From assembly GCA_027482225.1 (NCBI GenBank), contig JAIXWD010000016.1, forward strand, positions 419,268 to 483,267: a stretch of DNA of 64,000 nt, given 5' to 3'. This document shows, piece after piece, positions 25,293-33,929 of the stretch. The notes under the pieces were generated by a model, which did not search any database, was not told the origin of the DNA, and saw nothing but the letters and a program-made list of their open reading frames with translations. Position 1 is the first letter of the stretch; every line of letters starts with the position of its first letter. Both the position numbers and the translations under genes were made by a program. This DNA comes from Bacteroidota bacterium (GTDB lineage Bacteria; Bacteroidota; Bacteroidia; UKL13-3).

Positions 25293-28093
25293 TGAAGAAA
25301 CTATTAACCTTTTTGTCGGCTGCGTTAACCAGCATTACTATATTTGCCCAATACGAAACCCGTTTGCCATTAAATGGTAATTTGTTGTTGCAAAATTTAT
25401 CCGTTAATCAAACCAAAAGTTATTTAACTAAAACGCAAGCCATATTTCCAAAGCACTTTCCAATAGTTGAACATTTTACTAAAACAAAACCCGATACACT
25501 TTTTTGGGAAGTTGGTGGTGTTACAACAGCCAACAACATTGCTTTATTTAATGCCCAAAATAATGCAGGAGCAACTTACAATAATGGTGATGGTACTTTG
25601 GGTGTTACGGATGAACTTATATCAAACAGCATAAATCTGATTGCCATACCTGATAAATGTTACATTGGCTTTGAGTATGAAATGGGTGATACATGGCAAT
25701 CGGGAGATTCTTTAATATTGCAAGCATTAAATGCAGCTGGAAATTGGGATAATATTTGGCGCTCTGCACCAATAAGTATTAAGCGCAGAAACATTCAGTT
25801 TAATTTTCCTTTAGGTTTATTATACCAACATGCAGGATTTAAATTAAGGTGGCAAAATTACTCGAGCAGAAGCGCATCAAATACCAATACTTTTAGGTTG
25901 TTTAATTTTGTGTTCGCATTAAAACAAAACATTCCGTTTTACGAAAATATTTTTTGGAACAACACGCAATCATACCGTAACACATGGCGCTTAATGCAGG
26001 GAGAGCAGCGTAGTGGTTTCGGAATACGTTGGGGTAATTTAATAAAGTTAGATGCACAAGATGTAAACGGTAATAATTATGGTAATGGTTTTAATGATAC
26101 CATTGAGTCGCATGTGGTAGATTTATCAAAACTTAACGCAAGAGATTCAGTTTATTTCAGGTTTTATTACCGTGGGTTGTCAAACCAAAACAACGACTCT
26201 TTAATTTTACAATTTAAAAATAATGGAGGCCTTTGGATAACACAGTTTACCATTAGTGCAGCACAAGCAGGAGCTTGGAATTCTTTTACTGCACATGTTA
26301 ATGGTAACCGATTTAACCATGCAAATTTCGGATATAGGGTTATTGCTAGAGGTGTTTCTAACGATACGTTGAAATGGGTTGTAAGCGGTTTTCATATTGG
26401 AGAAAAAGCGCTTATTCCATTTGTGGATGATTTTTCTACAAACCAAATTTACCCCGATAATAATAAATGGCTAGATAAGTTAGTATTTGTAAACAACCGT
26501 TTCCCAATTGCACCGCCAAGTTTAAATGTGGCCACTTTTGATGGCTTAAATAGGATAGGAGTACCTTACGGTTTTGGTCGTGGTTATTGCGATACATTAA
26601 CATCATTACCCATTAAACTTAATGGATTAACAGCAGCCGATTCTGTTTACTTAAGTTTTTTTGTGCAACCCCAAGGTTTGGGAATGGAACCCGATTTTGG
26701 CGATAGTTTAATGTTGTTTGGAAGATACACTGCTGCATCGCCCGATTCGTTTAATTTATTATGGAAAGGTGCACCTCGCGATTTTTTAACTGATTCTTTT
26801 TTACAGGTTCGTATTGCTTTACCTACTTTGTATTTGCATGATGAGTTTCAAATGCGCTTTATTAATATTGGTAGTAGAACTGGTAACTTAAGCCATTGGC
26901 ATTTAGATTATGTATACCTTAATAAAGGCCGTACATTAACCGATGCTATTACCGATATTGCTATTCAAGAAAACCCATCACCAATTTTAAAAAAATACAG
27001 TGCTATGCCGTTTAGCCATTTTAAAGTTGCTTCGGCTACTTATACTAACGATACACAATATTTTGGGGTGAGTAATAATAGTAACCAGAGTTATGCTATT
27101 GATTATGGACGAGAAATATTCGACCAAAACTTTTCACGTTTAGATACTTTTGGAAGTATTATTAGTGTATTACCATCTCGAAGCTCACGTACTGCAAGCA
27201 TAAAAAAAACAATAAATATTGAAGGAAATTTTAATGATGATTCTGTAGTAGTTTGGAGTAAATTTTATACTCGATTAGGAACCTCAGTTGATAACATTCG
27301 TTCGAACGATACATTATGGTTACCTACTTATTTTGTTAACTATTATGCCTATGATGATGGAACAGCAGAGGGAGGATATGGAATAAAAAATGCGGTGGGT
27401 AAAGTGGCTTTAAGGTATGAGTTTGCTAAACCTGATACTTTATACGGTATAGCGGTACATTTTAACAGAAGTGTGAATGATGTAAGTACTTTGCCATTTA
27501 ATATCATGGTATGGAGAAGCGTTTCATTAACAGCTGAAGAACCTATTTTAAGTATACCCGCAAATGCAGTTTATTATAATGTACGAAATGGGTTTTATTA
27601 TGTAAAGTTTAATCAACCAATATATGTTACCAAAGAAGTTTTTATCGGTTGGGAACAAAATCAGCAGTTTGAACTAAACGTAGGGTTAGATTTTAACTTT
27701 AAGGTTGATTATAAATATGCGCCTAACCCTGAAATGTTTTACAACGTGCAAGGCTTGTGGCAATCAACAGATCTGCCAGGTGCTTTGATGATGCGCCCTA
27801 TTGTTGGTAAGTGGATTGACCCATTGCCGGTAGGTTACAAAGAATTTGAAAAAGAAAAACTACAAGTAACTTGTTACCCAAATCCCAATACCGGAACCTT
27901 GTTTTTAAATGGGCTGAAATCATCTTCGTATACCGTAAATATTGTTGATGTGATGGGTAGGGAAGTGCTCAGGCAAAAAGATGTAAAGCAACAAATAAGT
28001 TTGTTTGATTTAACAGACGGTTTGTACATGGTACATATTACAGACGAAAAGAACGCAACAACCACGGTACAAAAAATAATATTACAACGATAA
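25292..28093 (+). CDS. large secreted protein with type IX secretion C-terminal sorting domain
   Basis: 933 residues. The signal peptide (MKKLLTFLSAALTSITIFAQ) is followed by beta-rich sequence with loosely repeated jelly-roll-like segments (GDTWQSGDSLILQALN, DSVYFRFYYRGLSNQNNDSL, DSVYLSFFVQPQGL). The last about 75 residues are a T9SS type A sorting domain (CYPNPNTGTLFLNG ... VNIVDVMGREVL ... LTDGLYMVHI). It should cross the outer membrane by the Por system and be anchored or released. I do not recognise a catalytic domain. It is translationally coupled to the PASTA protein and followed by a rhodanese. Confidence 0.88.
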   Translation: MKKLLTFLSAALTSITIFAQYETRLPLNGNLLLQNLSVNQTKSYLTKTQAIFPKHFPIVEHFTKTKPDTLFWEVGGVTTANNIALFNAQNNAGATYNNGDGTLGVTDELISNSINLIAIPDKCYIGFEYEMGDTWQSGDSLILQALNAAGNWDNIWRSAPISIKRRNIQFNFPLGLLYQHAGFKLRWQNYSSRSASNTNTFRLFNFVFALKQNIPFYENIFWNNTQSYRNTWRLMQGEQRSGFGIRWGNLIKLDAQDVNGNNYGNGFNDTIESHVVDLSKLNARDSVYFRFYYRGLSNQNNDSLILQFKNNGGLWITQFTISAAQAGAWNSFTAHVNGNRFNHANFGYRVIARGVSNDTLKWVVSGFHIGEKALIPFVDDFSTNQIYPDNNKWLDKLVFVNNRFPIAPPSLNVATFDGLNRIGVPYGFGRGYCDTLTSLPIKLNGLTAADSVYLSFFVQPQGLGMEPDFGDSLMLFGRYTAASPDSFNLLWKGAPRDFLTDSFLQVRIALPTLYLHDEFQMRFINIGSRTGNLSHWHLDYVYLNKGRTLTDAITDIAIQENPSPILKKYSAMPFSHFKVASATYTNDTQYFGVSNNSNQSYAIDYGREIFDQNFSRLDTFGSIISVLPSRSSRTASIKKTINIEGNFNDDSVVVWSKFYTRLGTSVDNIRSNDTLWLPTYFVNYYAYDDGTAEGGYGIKNAVGKVALRYEFAKPDTLYGIAVHFNRSVNDVSTLPFNIMVWRSVSLTAEEPILSIPANAVYYNVRNGFYYVKFNQPIYVTKEVFIGWEQNQQFELNVGLDFNFKVDYKYAPNPEMFYNVQGLWQSTDLPGALMMRPIVGKWIDPLPVGYKEFEKEKLQVTCYPNPNTGTLFLNGLKSSSYTVNIVDVMGREVLRQKDVKQQISLFDLTDGLYMVHITDEKNATTTVQKIILQR

Positions 28094-28106
28094 TTTTTAA
28101 TTACAT

Positions 28107-28412
28107 ATGGCTGATATAACTACACAAGAGCTAAAAGAGCGCATGGACGCTGGTGAAAAACTAAATTTGTTTGATGTACGAGAGGTACACGAGTACGAAG
28201 TATTTAATATAGGAGCAACACTTATTCCGTTAGGCGAATTACCCGGAAGAATAAGTGAGTTGAAGCACCTAGAAAATGAAGAAGTAATAATTCATTGCCG
28301 AAGTGGAGCGCGTAGCGGTCAAGCAAAAATGTTTTTAGAAGACGCAGGCTTTACCAATGTAAGAAATGTTTTGGGTGGTATGTTAGATTGGCAAGCACGT
28401 TTTGAGGGGTAA
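28107..28412 (+). CDS. single-domain rhodanese
   Basis: 101 residues covering one rhodanese domain: LFDVREVHEYEVFNI at the start and the active-site loop HCRSGARSG with C64 and the six-residue loop expected of a sulfurtransferase. There is no signal peptide, so it is cytoplasmic. It may carry persulfide sulfur, but the acceptor is unknown. It is 13 nt after the T9SS cargo gene and is closed by a perfect hairpin terminator, so it ends that transcript. Confidence 0.9.
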   Translation: MADITTQELKERMDAGEKLNLFDVREVHEYEVFNIGATLIPLGELPGRISELKHLENEEVIIHCRSGARSGQAKMFLEDAGFTNVRNVLGGMLDWQARFEG

Positions 28413-28415
28413 ATA

Positions 28416-28449
28416 AAAAGCCGCAATACATATGTATTGCGGCTTTTTA
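28416..28449. terminator. terminator between rhodanese and the convergent acidic protein gene
   Basis: Perfect 32-nt palindrome (28416-28447, arm AAAAGCCGCAATACAT) with A and T runs on both sides, so it probably works from both strands. Confidence 0.85.
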
Positions 28450-28461
28450 TTGATGTTTTGA

Positions 28462-29097
28462 TTAGTTAGCAAATGTCAACATTCCACTTAACAAAGCGTA
28501 TTCTTCCTTTGATAGTTTGTCTGCATATTCTCTACTAATTTCTCTAGCTTCAGGATTTTTGAAGAATAAAATTAGTGGAACAAATAATTCCCTAATTTCT
28601 ATGTTTTCAGGTAAACGTTTTGCAACTTCAACAATGCTATTTACGTTTTCATCAACTAAATCAACATTAGCAATAAGTTCTTCGTAAATGCGATGTTCAT
28701 CTTGAAATTCATCTTCATCAACCAATAAAAACTCATATAAAAAGTCTTCAACTTCAATTGGGGCTTCTGCATCTTGCACTTCTGTTATATACAATAACAT
28801 GTTTAACAATTCAGTACCTCTATCTAAAGTTTTCTCTTCAATATCTTCCCACTCCTTACTTTCAAAATAGTCTTCATCATCATTATTCGATTCTAAATGG
28901 TGAGCCATCATCATATCAAAGGCGTACTCCTGAATTGTTTCATGCGATGGGTGCTTTGAAAAATGATTATCGAAGTTTTTTAACTTAAATAAATAGGTCT
29001 CATTACTCTCGAAAACAGTAGTTATCGCAGATGCTAACTCTTGGTTTTGTTCGAAACTGTTAATTAAAGCTTCAACTGCTTTTATTCCATTGCTCAT
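28462..29097 (-). CDS. acidic helical protein of unknown function
   Basis: 211 residues, not recognised. It is strongly acidic (for example SNNDDEDYFESKEWEDIEEK and VDEDEFQDEHRIYEEL) and looks mostly alpha-helical, with no signal peptide, membrane segment or metal motif. The C-terminus (KLSKEEYALLSGMLTF) looks like an amphipathic helix. It starts 9 nt after the stop of the dihydroorotase-like gene upstream and so probably shares its transcript. The highly charged, soluble character would suit a protein-interaction role, but there is no direct clue. Confidence 0.75.
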   Translation of the reverse strand: MSNGIKAVEALINSFEQNQELASAITTVFESNETYLFKLKNFDNHFSKHPSHETIQEYAFDMMMAHHLESNNDDEDYFESKEWEDIEEKTLDRGTELLNMLLYITEVQDAEAPIEVEDFLYEFLLVDEDEFQDEHRIYEELIANVDLVDENVNSIVEVAKRLPENIEIRELFVPLILFFKNPEAREISREYADKLSKEEYALLSGMLTFAN

Positions 29098-29106
29098 ATA
29101 TAAAAT

Positions 29107-30390
29107 TTAATATTTGTAAAGGTTGTTTTTGGTAACTGTTGCAATAACTTTTCCAGTAAGTGTTTGTCCTAATACTGGACTATTACCACTCTTAGATAAA
29201 TTATTTTTTGCATTGTATAACCAAGTTTTTTTAGGGTTAAATAAGCACAAATCAGCATTCGATCCTGCACTAATACTTACGGATACCTGTTTTAAAATTT
29301 GTCTAGGTTTTTGAGTAAGTGCTTTTATTATAACCTCTGTATTTATTTGTTGTGGTTTGTGCATGAGCAATAAGCTTAATGCTGTTTGAAACATGATCAT
29401 GCCTTTTGATGCATATTCAAACTCTACCACTTTATGTTCGGTATCCTCTGGGCAATGGTCGGTAACAATACAATCTATTGTACCATCTAATAAACCATCC
29501 CATAGTACTTTTTGGTCGGCCTTACTCCGCAAAGGAGGATTCAGTTTAAAATTGCTATCAAAGTTAACTAAAGCCTCTTCAGTATAAATTAAATTGGCAA
29601 TTGCCACATCACATGTAACTGCTACACCTTGTTTTTTAGCTTTCTTTATAATATCAATACTGGCTTTACTGCTAACATGAGAAAAATGAATTGGAGCATT
29701 GGTGTATTTTGCCAATTCAATATCGCGCAAAATCATTACTTCTTCGGCCATATTAGGTATTCCTTTTAGGCCTAAATTTACACTATTAATTCCTTCGTGC
29801 ATCTGTCCTCCTGCACTTAAATTAGTATCTTCAGCATGGGTAATAACCAAACCGTTAAAAATTTTACTGTATTGTAATGCGCGCATCATCACACCTGAGT
29901 GCATTATACTTTTATTAGCATCGGTAAATGCAACTGCACCTGCAAGATGCATGTCGTAAAGTTCATTCATTTCAAGCCCTTGGCAGTTTTTTGTGATAGC
30001 ACCGTATGGCAAAATATGCACTGCAAGGTTATGTGATTTAGCAGCTATAAAGGCTAAATCAGCTTTGTGTTGTATTACGGGCAACGTATTTGGTAATGCT
30101 GTAATATGTGTGTAACCACCAGCTGATGCAGCGTTTGCAGCACTTATTAAATCTTCCTTAAACTCATATCCAGGTTCTCTTAATGCAGCACGCATATCAA
30201 CTAATCCCGGACTTAAATAAGCACCTTGAGCATCGAGGGTTTTATTTGATGATTTTGCTGTTATGGATTGTTTAGTTGATACGGTTTGAATTGTATCAAT
30301 AATACCGTTAACGATTAATACATCACATTTTTTGCCGTGATAAGCTGATTGAAGATCGCAAATAATTGCGTTTGTAATGAGAAGCTTCAT
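29107..30390 (-). CDS. dihydroorotase homologue lacking the HxH metal motif
   Basis: 427 residues of amidohydrolase fold, type I dihydroorotase group. The canonical start of the active site, DxHxHxREPG, here reads DMRAALREPG (65-74), so both first-metal histidines are lost. Other conserved pieces remain: TALPNTLPVI (97-106), THAEDTNLSAGG, the IHFSHVSSKASIDII segment, and VTDHCPEDT. This is the picture of a non-catalytic dihydroorotase (PyrC-prime/PyrX type), which in other bacteria assembles with aspartate transcarbamoylase. A weak or altered activity cannot be excluded. It is followed at 9 nt by the acidic orphan gene. Confidence 0.85.
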   Translation of the reverse strand: MKLLITNAIICDLQSAYHGKKCDVLIVNGIIDTIQTVSTKQSITAKSSNKTLDAQGAYLSPGLVDMRAALREPGYEFKEDLISAANAASAGGYTHITALPNTLPVIQHKADLAFIAAKSHNLAVHILPYGAITKNCQGLEMNELYDMHLAGAVAFTDANKSIMHSGVMMRALQYSKIFNGLVITHAEDTNLSAGGQMHEGINSVNLGLKGIPNMAEEVMILRDIELAKYTNAPIHFSHVSSKASIDIIKKAKKQGVAVTCDVAIANLIYTEEALVNFDSNFKLNPPLRSKADQKVLWDGLLDGTIDCIVTDHCPEDTEHKVVEFEYASKGMIMFQTALSLLLMHKPQQINTEVIIKALTQKPRQILKQVSVSISAGSNADLCLFNPKKTWLYNAKNNLSKSGNSPVLGQTLTGKVIATVTKNNLYKY

Positions 30391-30397
30391 TAAAAAG

Positions 30398-30405
30398 CAA
30401 ATATA
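30398..30405 (-). promoter_or_regulatory. candidate -7 box of the dihydroorotase-like gene
   Basis: TATATTTG on the minus strand, an exact match ending 7 nt before the ATG at 30390, implying a very short or absent leader. No clear -33 box. Confidence 0.4.
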
Positions 30406-30453
30406 AAGACTTTTTTGGTAATTGATGTATCGAGGTTCTTTTAAACATAAATT

Positions 30454-30482
30454 GCCCCATTAAGGATATAACTTTATGGGGC
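30454..30482. terminator. hairpin between tRNA-Leu and the dihydroorotase-like gene
   Basis: 7-bp arms GCCCCAT / ATGGGGC (30454-30460, 30476-30482) with a 15-nt loop. On the minus strand it lies 20 nt beyond tRNA-Leu but the following T tract is weak (AATTTATGTTT). On the plus strand a TATTTTTT run follows. Confidence 0.5.
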
Positions 30483-30502
30483 TATTTTTTGGATTGGTTT
30501 TG

Positions 30503-30586
30503 TGCTGCGGAAGAGACTCGAACTCTCACACCACTGAAGGCACCACCCCCTCAAGATGGCGTGTCTACCAATTCCACCACCGCAGC
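30503..30586 (-). tRNA. tRNA-Leu (anticodon GAG)
   Basis: 84-nt class II cloverleaf: acceptor GCTGCGG/CCGCAGC fully paired, A73, D arm with GTGGAATTGGTAGACAC, anticodon stem CCATC/GGTGG with loop TTGAGGG, a long variable arm, and T arm GAGAG-TTCGAGT-CTCTT. The GAG anticodon reads CUC/CUU. CCA is not encoded. Confidence 0.95.
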
Positions 30587-30602
30587 ATCTGGTAATGTTT
30601 GG

Positions 30603-30633
30603 CAAATATATTAAAACAGTGACAGTATGCAAA
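30603..30633 (-). promoter_or_regulatory. promoter of tRNA-Leu
   Basis: Minus strand: TTTG (30630-30633), 19-nt spacer, TATATTTG (30603-30610), both boxes exact. It ends 16 nt before the mature tRNA 5' end. Confidence 0.7.
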
Positions 30634-30650
30634 TTCATTAAGTTACAAAA

Positions 30651-30679
30651 AAAAAGCGCCCTAATTAGAGGGCGCTTTT
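30651..30679 (-). terminator. terminator of the M13 peptidase gene
   Basis: 11-bp stem, arms 30652-30662 and 30669-30679 (AAAAGCGCCCT on the plus strand) with a 6-nt loop and a minus-strand T run, 19 nt beyond the stop codon. Confidence 0.85.
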
Positions 30680-30697
30680 GGATTTAAAAATTTTATT

Positions 30698-32722
30698 TTA
30701 CCAAATTTTGGCTCTTGCGCTTTCATCACGCCACATGCCATCACCCTTTTTAACACCAAAGGCATTGTAAAATTGAGGCATGTTGCTTAATGGGCCTAAC
30801 ACGCGGAATTTGGCAGGGGAGTGAGGGTCAGTAACTACCTGCTGGCGTAAAAACTCAGGACGTGCATGCCCTCGCCATACTTGACCAAAACCAATAAAGA
30901 AACGTTGCTCTGGTGTGTAGCCATCAATATTTGTGCGTTGTTTTCCTGCCAAAGAACGCATATATGCATCATAAGAAACAGTTAAACCTGCAAGATCTGC
31001 AATGTTTTCACCTAATGTTAATTCGCCATTTACAAACACACTATCTAACACTTCAAATTGGTTAAATTGGTTTACCAATACCTTTGTTCGCTCGTCAAAT
31101 AATTTTCGGTCTTCGGCAGTCCACCAATCATTAAGGTTGCCTTGTGCATCATATTTACTGCCTTGGTCATCAAAGCCATGGCTAAATTCGTGGCCAATTA
31201 CTGCCCCAATAGCCCCATAATTTACTGCATCATCAGCCTTCGCATCAAAGAAAGGTGGTTGCATAATGGCCGCAGGGAATACGATTTCATTATTCACTGG
31301 ATTATAATAGGCATTTACGGTCTGTGGTAACATTTCCCACTCATCTTTATCAACTGGATTGCCAAGTTTATTAAGGTTGTACTTAAACCAAAATTCACTG
31401 CTGTTAAAGTAATTGGCAATATAACTTTCGCGGGATACTTTTAATTGAGTCAAATCTGTCCATTTATCAGGATAACCAAGCTTGCGTGTAAATGAGTTCA
31501 GTTTTTCAATAGCTTTCGCTTTAGTTGGATCGCTCATCCAATCTAACTTATTAATGCGGTCTCTAAAACTTTCACGAAGGTTATCAACCATTTCGTTTAC
31601 ACGTTTTTTACTTTCTGGTGTAAATGCGATTTTAACATATTCTTGCGCTACTAATTCGCCAATCATATTATTTGCATGACCAATAACTGTTTTCCAACGT
31701 GGTTTTTGTTCTTTTGTTCCTGTTAATTTGGTTCCGTAAAATGCAAAATTGGCATTAACCGCTTTGCTATGTAAGTATGGGGAACTTGTATTTATCACTT
31801 TCCATTTTAGGTATGTTTTCCAAACATCTAAATTTGAAAGCATACTTGAATTTAAATGTAAAAAGTAGTCGGGTTGCATTATTATAAAATGTGTTACCTT
31901 ATTAGTATTTAATCCAATTCGCTCAAAATATTGAACCCATGCAATGTTTGAATATTTGTTGTACAACTCCTCTGGTGTTACTGGATTATACTGCTTTTCC
32001 ATGTTTCTGCGTTCGGTTCTACTCATGCAGTTTTGCGCCATCTCTGTTTCAAATTGCAAAATATTTTTTCCTATGTTAGCGTCATTTTGTCCTGTTGCCA
32101 TTGTAAACATTTCGTTTACGTAATTCACATAAGCTTTTCTAATATCTTGACTGCGGTTGTCAGATTTTAAGTAATAATCTTTATCTGGCAAGCCCAAACC
32201 ACTTTGCGCTAAATAAGAGGTATAAATATTACTGTTTTTAACATCCTGACTGATATCGAAACCAAATGCTGCTGGTATTCCCATCATGTGCAATTGTGCA
32301 ATACGTTCGGCAATTTCTGTAGGATTTGTAATTTGATCAATTTGTTTCAGTATTGGAATAATTGAATTAAAGCCTTGGTTATTTAACTGATTGGTATCCA
32401 TAGCCACGCGGTAAAATATTCCTACTTTACCTTGAGCACTTTCAGGATCTGCATTTTTAGTTTGTGCAGCTGTTTCTAAAATTTGTTTGAGTAGTATGTT
32501 GTTTCTCTCCGCTACGATATTAAATGCAGTCCATCTTCCTTCTGAAGCAGGTATTGGATTGTTTTTTATCCAATTACCATTAGAGAATTGAAAAAAGTCA
32601 TTTACTGGGGGCGTTTTTTTGTCGATAGAGTTTATCTCAACACCTTTATTTACAGTATTATAAATAAAAGCAGATGTTGTTAATGCAACAATTGCACTTC
32701 CTATTATAAGTTTATTTTTCAT
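30698..32722 (-). CDS. M13 family zinc metallopeptidase (neprilysin/PepO-like), exported
   Basis: 674 residues. The M13 zinc site is HEFSH (511-515) with third ligand E572 in ENIADLAG, and the substrate-binding VNAYYNPVNNEIVFPAAI segment lies before it. The C-terminus KKGDGMWRDESARAKIW ends in the conserved C-terminal tryptophan motif of the family. The N-terminus has a hydrophobic stretch (about 4-21), so it is secreted or membrane-anchored. Such enzymes degrade oligopeptides of up to about 40 residues. With the M1 and S46 peptidases nearby it fits a peptide-feeding lifestyle. It is monocistronic, with its own terminator. Confidence 0.93.
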   Translation of the reverse strand: MKNKLIIGSAIVALTTSAFIYNTVNKGVEINSIDKKTPPVNDFFQFSNGNWIKNNPIPASEGRWTAFNIVAERNNILLKQILETAAQTKNADPESAQGKVGIFYRVAMDTNQLNNQGFNSIIPILKQIDQITNPTEIAERIAQLHMMGIPAAFGFDISQDVKNSNIYTSYLAQSGLGLPDKDYYLKSDNRSQDIRKAYVNYVNEMFTMATGQNDANIGKNILQFETEMAQNCMSRTERRNMEKQYNPVTPEELYNKYSNIAWVQYFERIGLNTNKVTHFIIMQPDYFLHLNSSMLSNLDVWKTYLKWKVINTSSPYLHSKAVNANFAFYGTKLTGTKEQKPRWKTVIGHANNMIGELVAQEYVKIAFTPESKKRVNEMVDNLRESFRDRINKLDWMSDPTKAKAIEKLNSFTRKLGYPDKWTDLTQLKVSRESYIANYFNSSEFWFKYNLNKLGNPVDKDEWEMLPQTVNAYYNPVNNEIVFPAAIMQPPFFDAKADDAVNYGAIGAVIGHEFSHGFDDQGSKYDAQGNLNDWWTAEDRKLFDERTKVLVNQFNQFEVLDSVFVNGELTLGENIADLAGLTVSYDAYMRSLAGKQRTNIDGYTPEQRFFIGFGQVWRGHARPEFLRQQVVTDPHSPAKFRVLGPLSNMPQFYNAFGVKKGDGMWRDESARAKIW

Positions 32723-32771
32723 TTGTTTTGATTTTCTGTTTTGCCTTCAATTATAAACAATAATATGCAAA

Positions 32772-32876
32772 GTATAAAAGTTGAGCACAAGGTCCGGAGA
32801 TATTAGGAATTACACCAATGAAAATAAAGTCCTACAACATAAAGAACGATGAACTCTTATGCTCAATCTTTTATAC
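32772..32876. repeat. 105-nt segment bounded by 16-17-nt inverted repeats
   Basis: The left end (32772-32787, GTATAAAAGTTGAGCA) and right end (32860-32876) are inverted copies differing by one inserted base. The interior has no ORF. It could be a MITE-like remnant, a long-range RNA stem, or chance. It lies between two minus-strand genes, covering most of the gap. Confidence 0.5.
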
Positions 32877-32881
32877 CAATA

Positions 32882-33712
32882 TCAATTCACCAATATCTTA
32901 GTGCTTAATTTTTCTTTATCAGTTTTAATAATAAGAAAGTAAATTCCTGCATCAACCTCACTTAAATCTGCAACCCACTGTTCTCCGTTATTTAATTCTT
33001 CTATCTGTTTATGTTGAGCTTTACTATTAATTAAAGTTAGTTTAACGAGTTTACTTTCTTTCGGAATATTTAAGTTAATACCACCGTTTGTTGGGTTAGG
33101 AAAAATCTGATGAGATTGCATATTCAATTCATTTAAGCCAACTGGGTCTAGTTCGGAAACATCAACAGAAATAGTCGTGTCTTTACTTGATTTACAATTG
33201 TTATTATTTGCAACATCTAGTTTGATGGTGTATTTGCCATTTCGCGTAAAACTGATATCCATTTTGTTTGTCCGACAGATGGTGTCGTTACCCATTAACC
33301 AATGCTGGTAAAGTAAACTATCGGCATGGTGTTGCGATTTGCTTATTAGTTCAATCTTGAAAGGTTCGCTAGGTTTTCTGGTGATGTTAAAATTGGCTTC
33401 AGGTTTGCTTAAGATGGTAATAAAGTTCTGTTTAATTACTGTGTCGCAAATATTGTTTTTAGTAATAAATAATTTAACGGTGTAAACTCCCGGATTAATG
33501 TAATAATGAACAGGATTAATTAGCATGGATGTATCCCCATCTCCAAAATCCCACGGTATTAAATCGGGGGTTACGGCTTTGTTGTAAACAAAATAAACAT
33601 TGTTGGCACCACACGATATGATATTTTTATTGGGTGAAAAATCATGCTGAATTTTTGCATGAACCTGCTTGCAAAATACAATAGATAAGGCAATCAAAAA
33701 GAGCGTTTTCAT
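32882..33712 (-). CDS. secreted PKD-domain protein with T9SS sorting domain
   Basis: 276 residues: signal peptide (about 1-19), a PKD-type beta-sandwich with the signature WDFGDGDTS ... NPGVYTVKLFITK (about 53-85), and a second related Ig-like repeat (about 105-180, TRNGKYTIKLDVANNNNC). The C-terminal type A sorting domain is about 200-276 (IFPNPTNGGINLNI ... DAGIYFLIIKTDKEKLSTKI). It is a likely surface or released adhesion-type protein of the type IX pathway; no enzyme domain is seen. A -7 box is present upstream. Confidence 0.87.
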   Translation of the reverse strand: MKTLFLIALSIVFCKQVHAKIQHDFSPNKNIISCGANNVYFVYNKAVTPDLIPWDFGDGDTSMLINPVHYYINPGVYTVKLFITKNNICDTVIKQNFITILSKPEANFNITRKPSEPFKIELISKSQHHADSLLYQHWLMGNDTICRTNKMDISFTRNGKYTIKLDVANNNNCKSSKDTTISVDVSELDPVGLNELNMQSHQIFPNPTNGGINLNIPKESKLVKLTLINSKAQHKQIEELNNGEQWVADLSEVDAGIYFLIIKTDKEKLSTKILVN

Positions 33713-33733
33713 TGATTTATGACTTTAGTGAAA

Positions 33734-33741
33734 CAAACCTA
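33734..33741 (-). promoter_or_regulatory. candidate -7 box of the PKD/T9SS gene
   Basis: TAGGTTTG on the minus strand, an exact TAnnTTTG 21 nt before the ATG at 33712. No -33 box is obvious. Confidence 0.4.
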
Positions 33742-33903
33742 TAACGAGTATGCTGCTTAATAAAATTTCTTTACATTAGTGGATGTATAAATTTACATAG
33801 GGTTACCACTTATCAAAAAAAGTTAATAGATTCTGATGAGCGGTAAATTAAAGTTTCAAGTGTTTGTAAAGAGTCATTTGGCTATGAAGTTTTTTACATA
33901 TTT

Positions 33904-33929
33904 CAATTATGGTTTTTAAACCATTATTG
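33904..33929. promoter_or_regulatory. 26-nt dyad, possible operator
   Basis: CAATTATGGTTT-TT-AAACCATTATTG, with 11 of 12 positions symmetric. It lies about 370 nt upstream of the sigma gene and about 190 nt upstream of the PKD gene. Confidence 0.35.

Noticed and set aside
29107..30390. Allantoinase or hydantoinase in place of dihydroorotase
   Set aside because: Those enzymes also need HxH; the remaining motifs and length fit the dihydroorotase group best.
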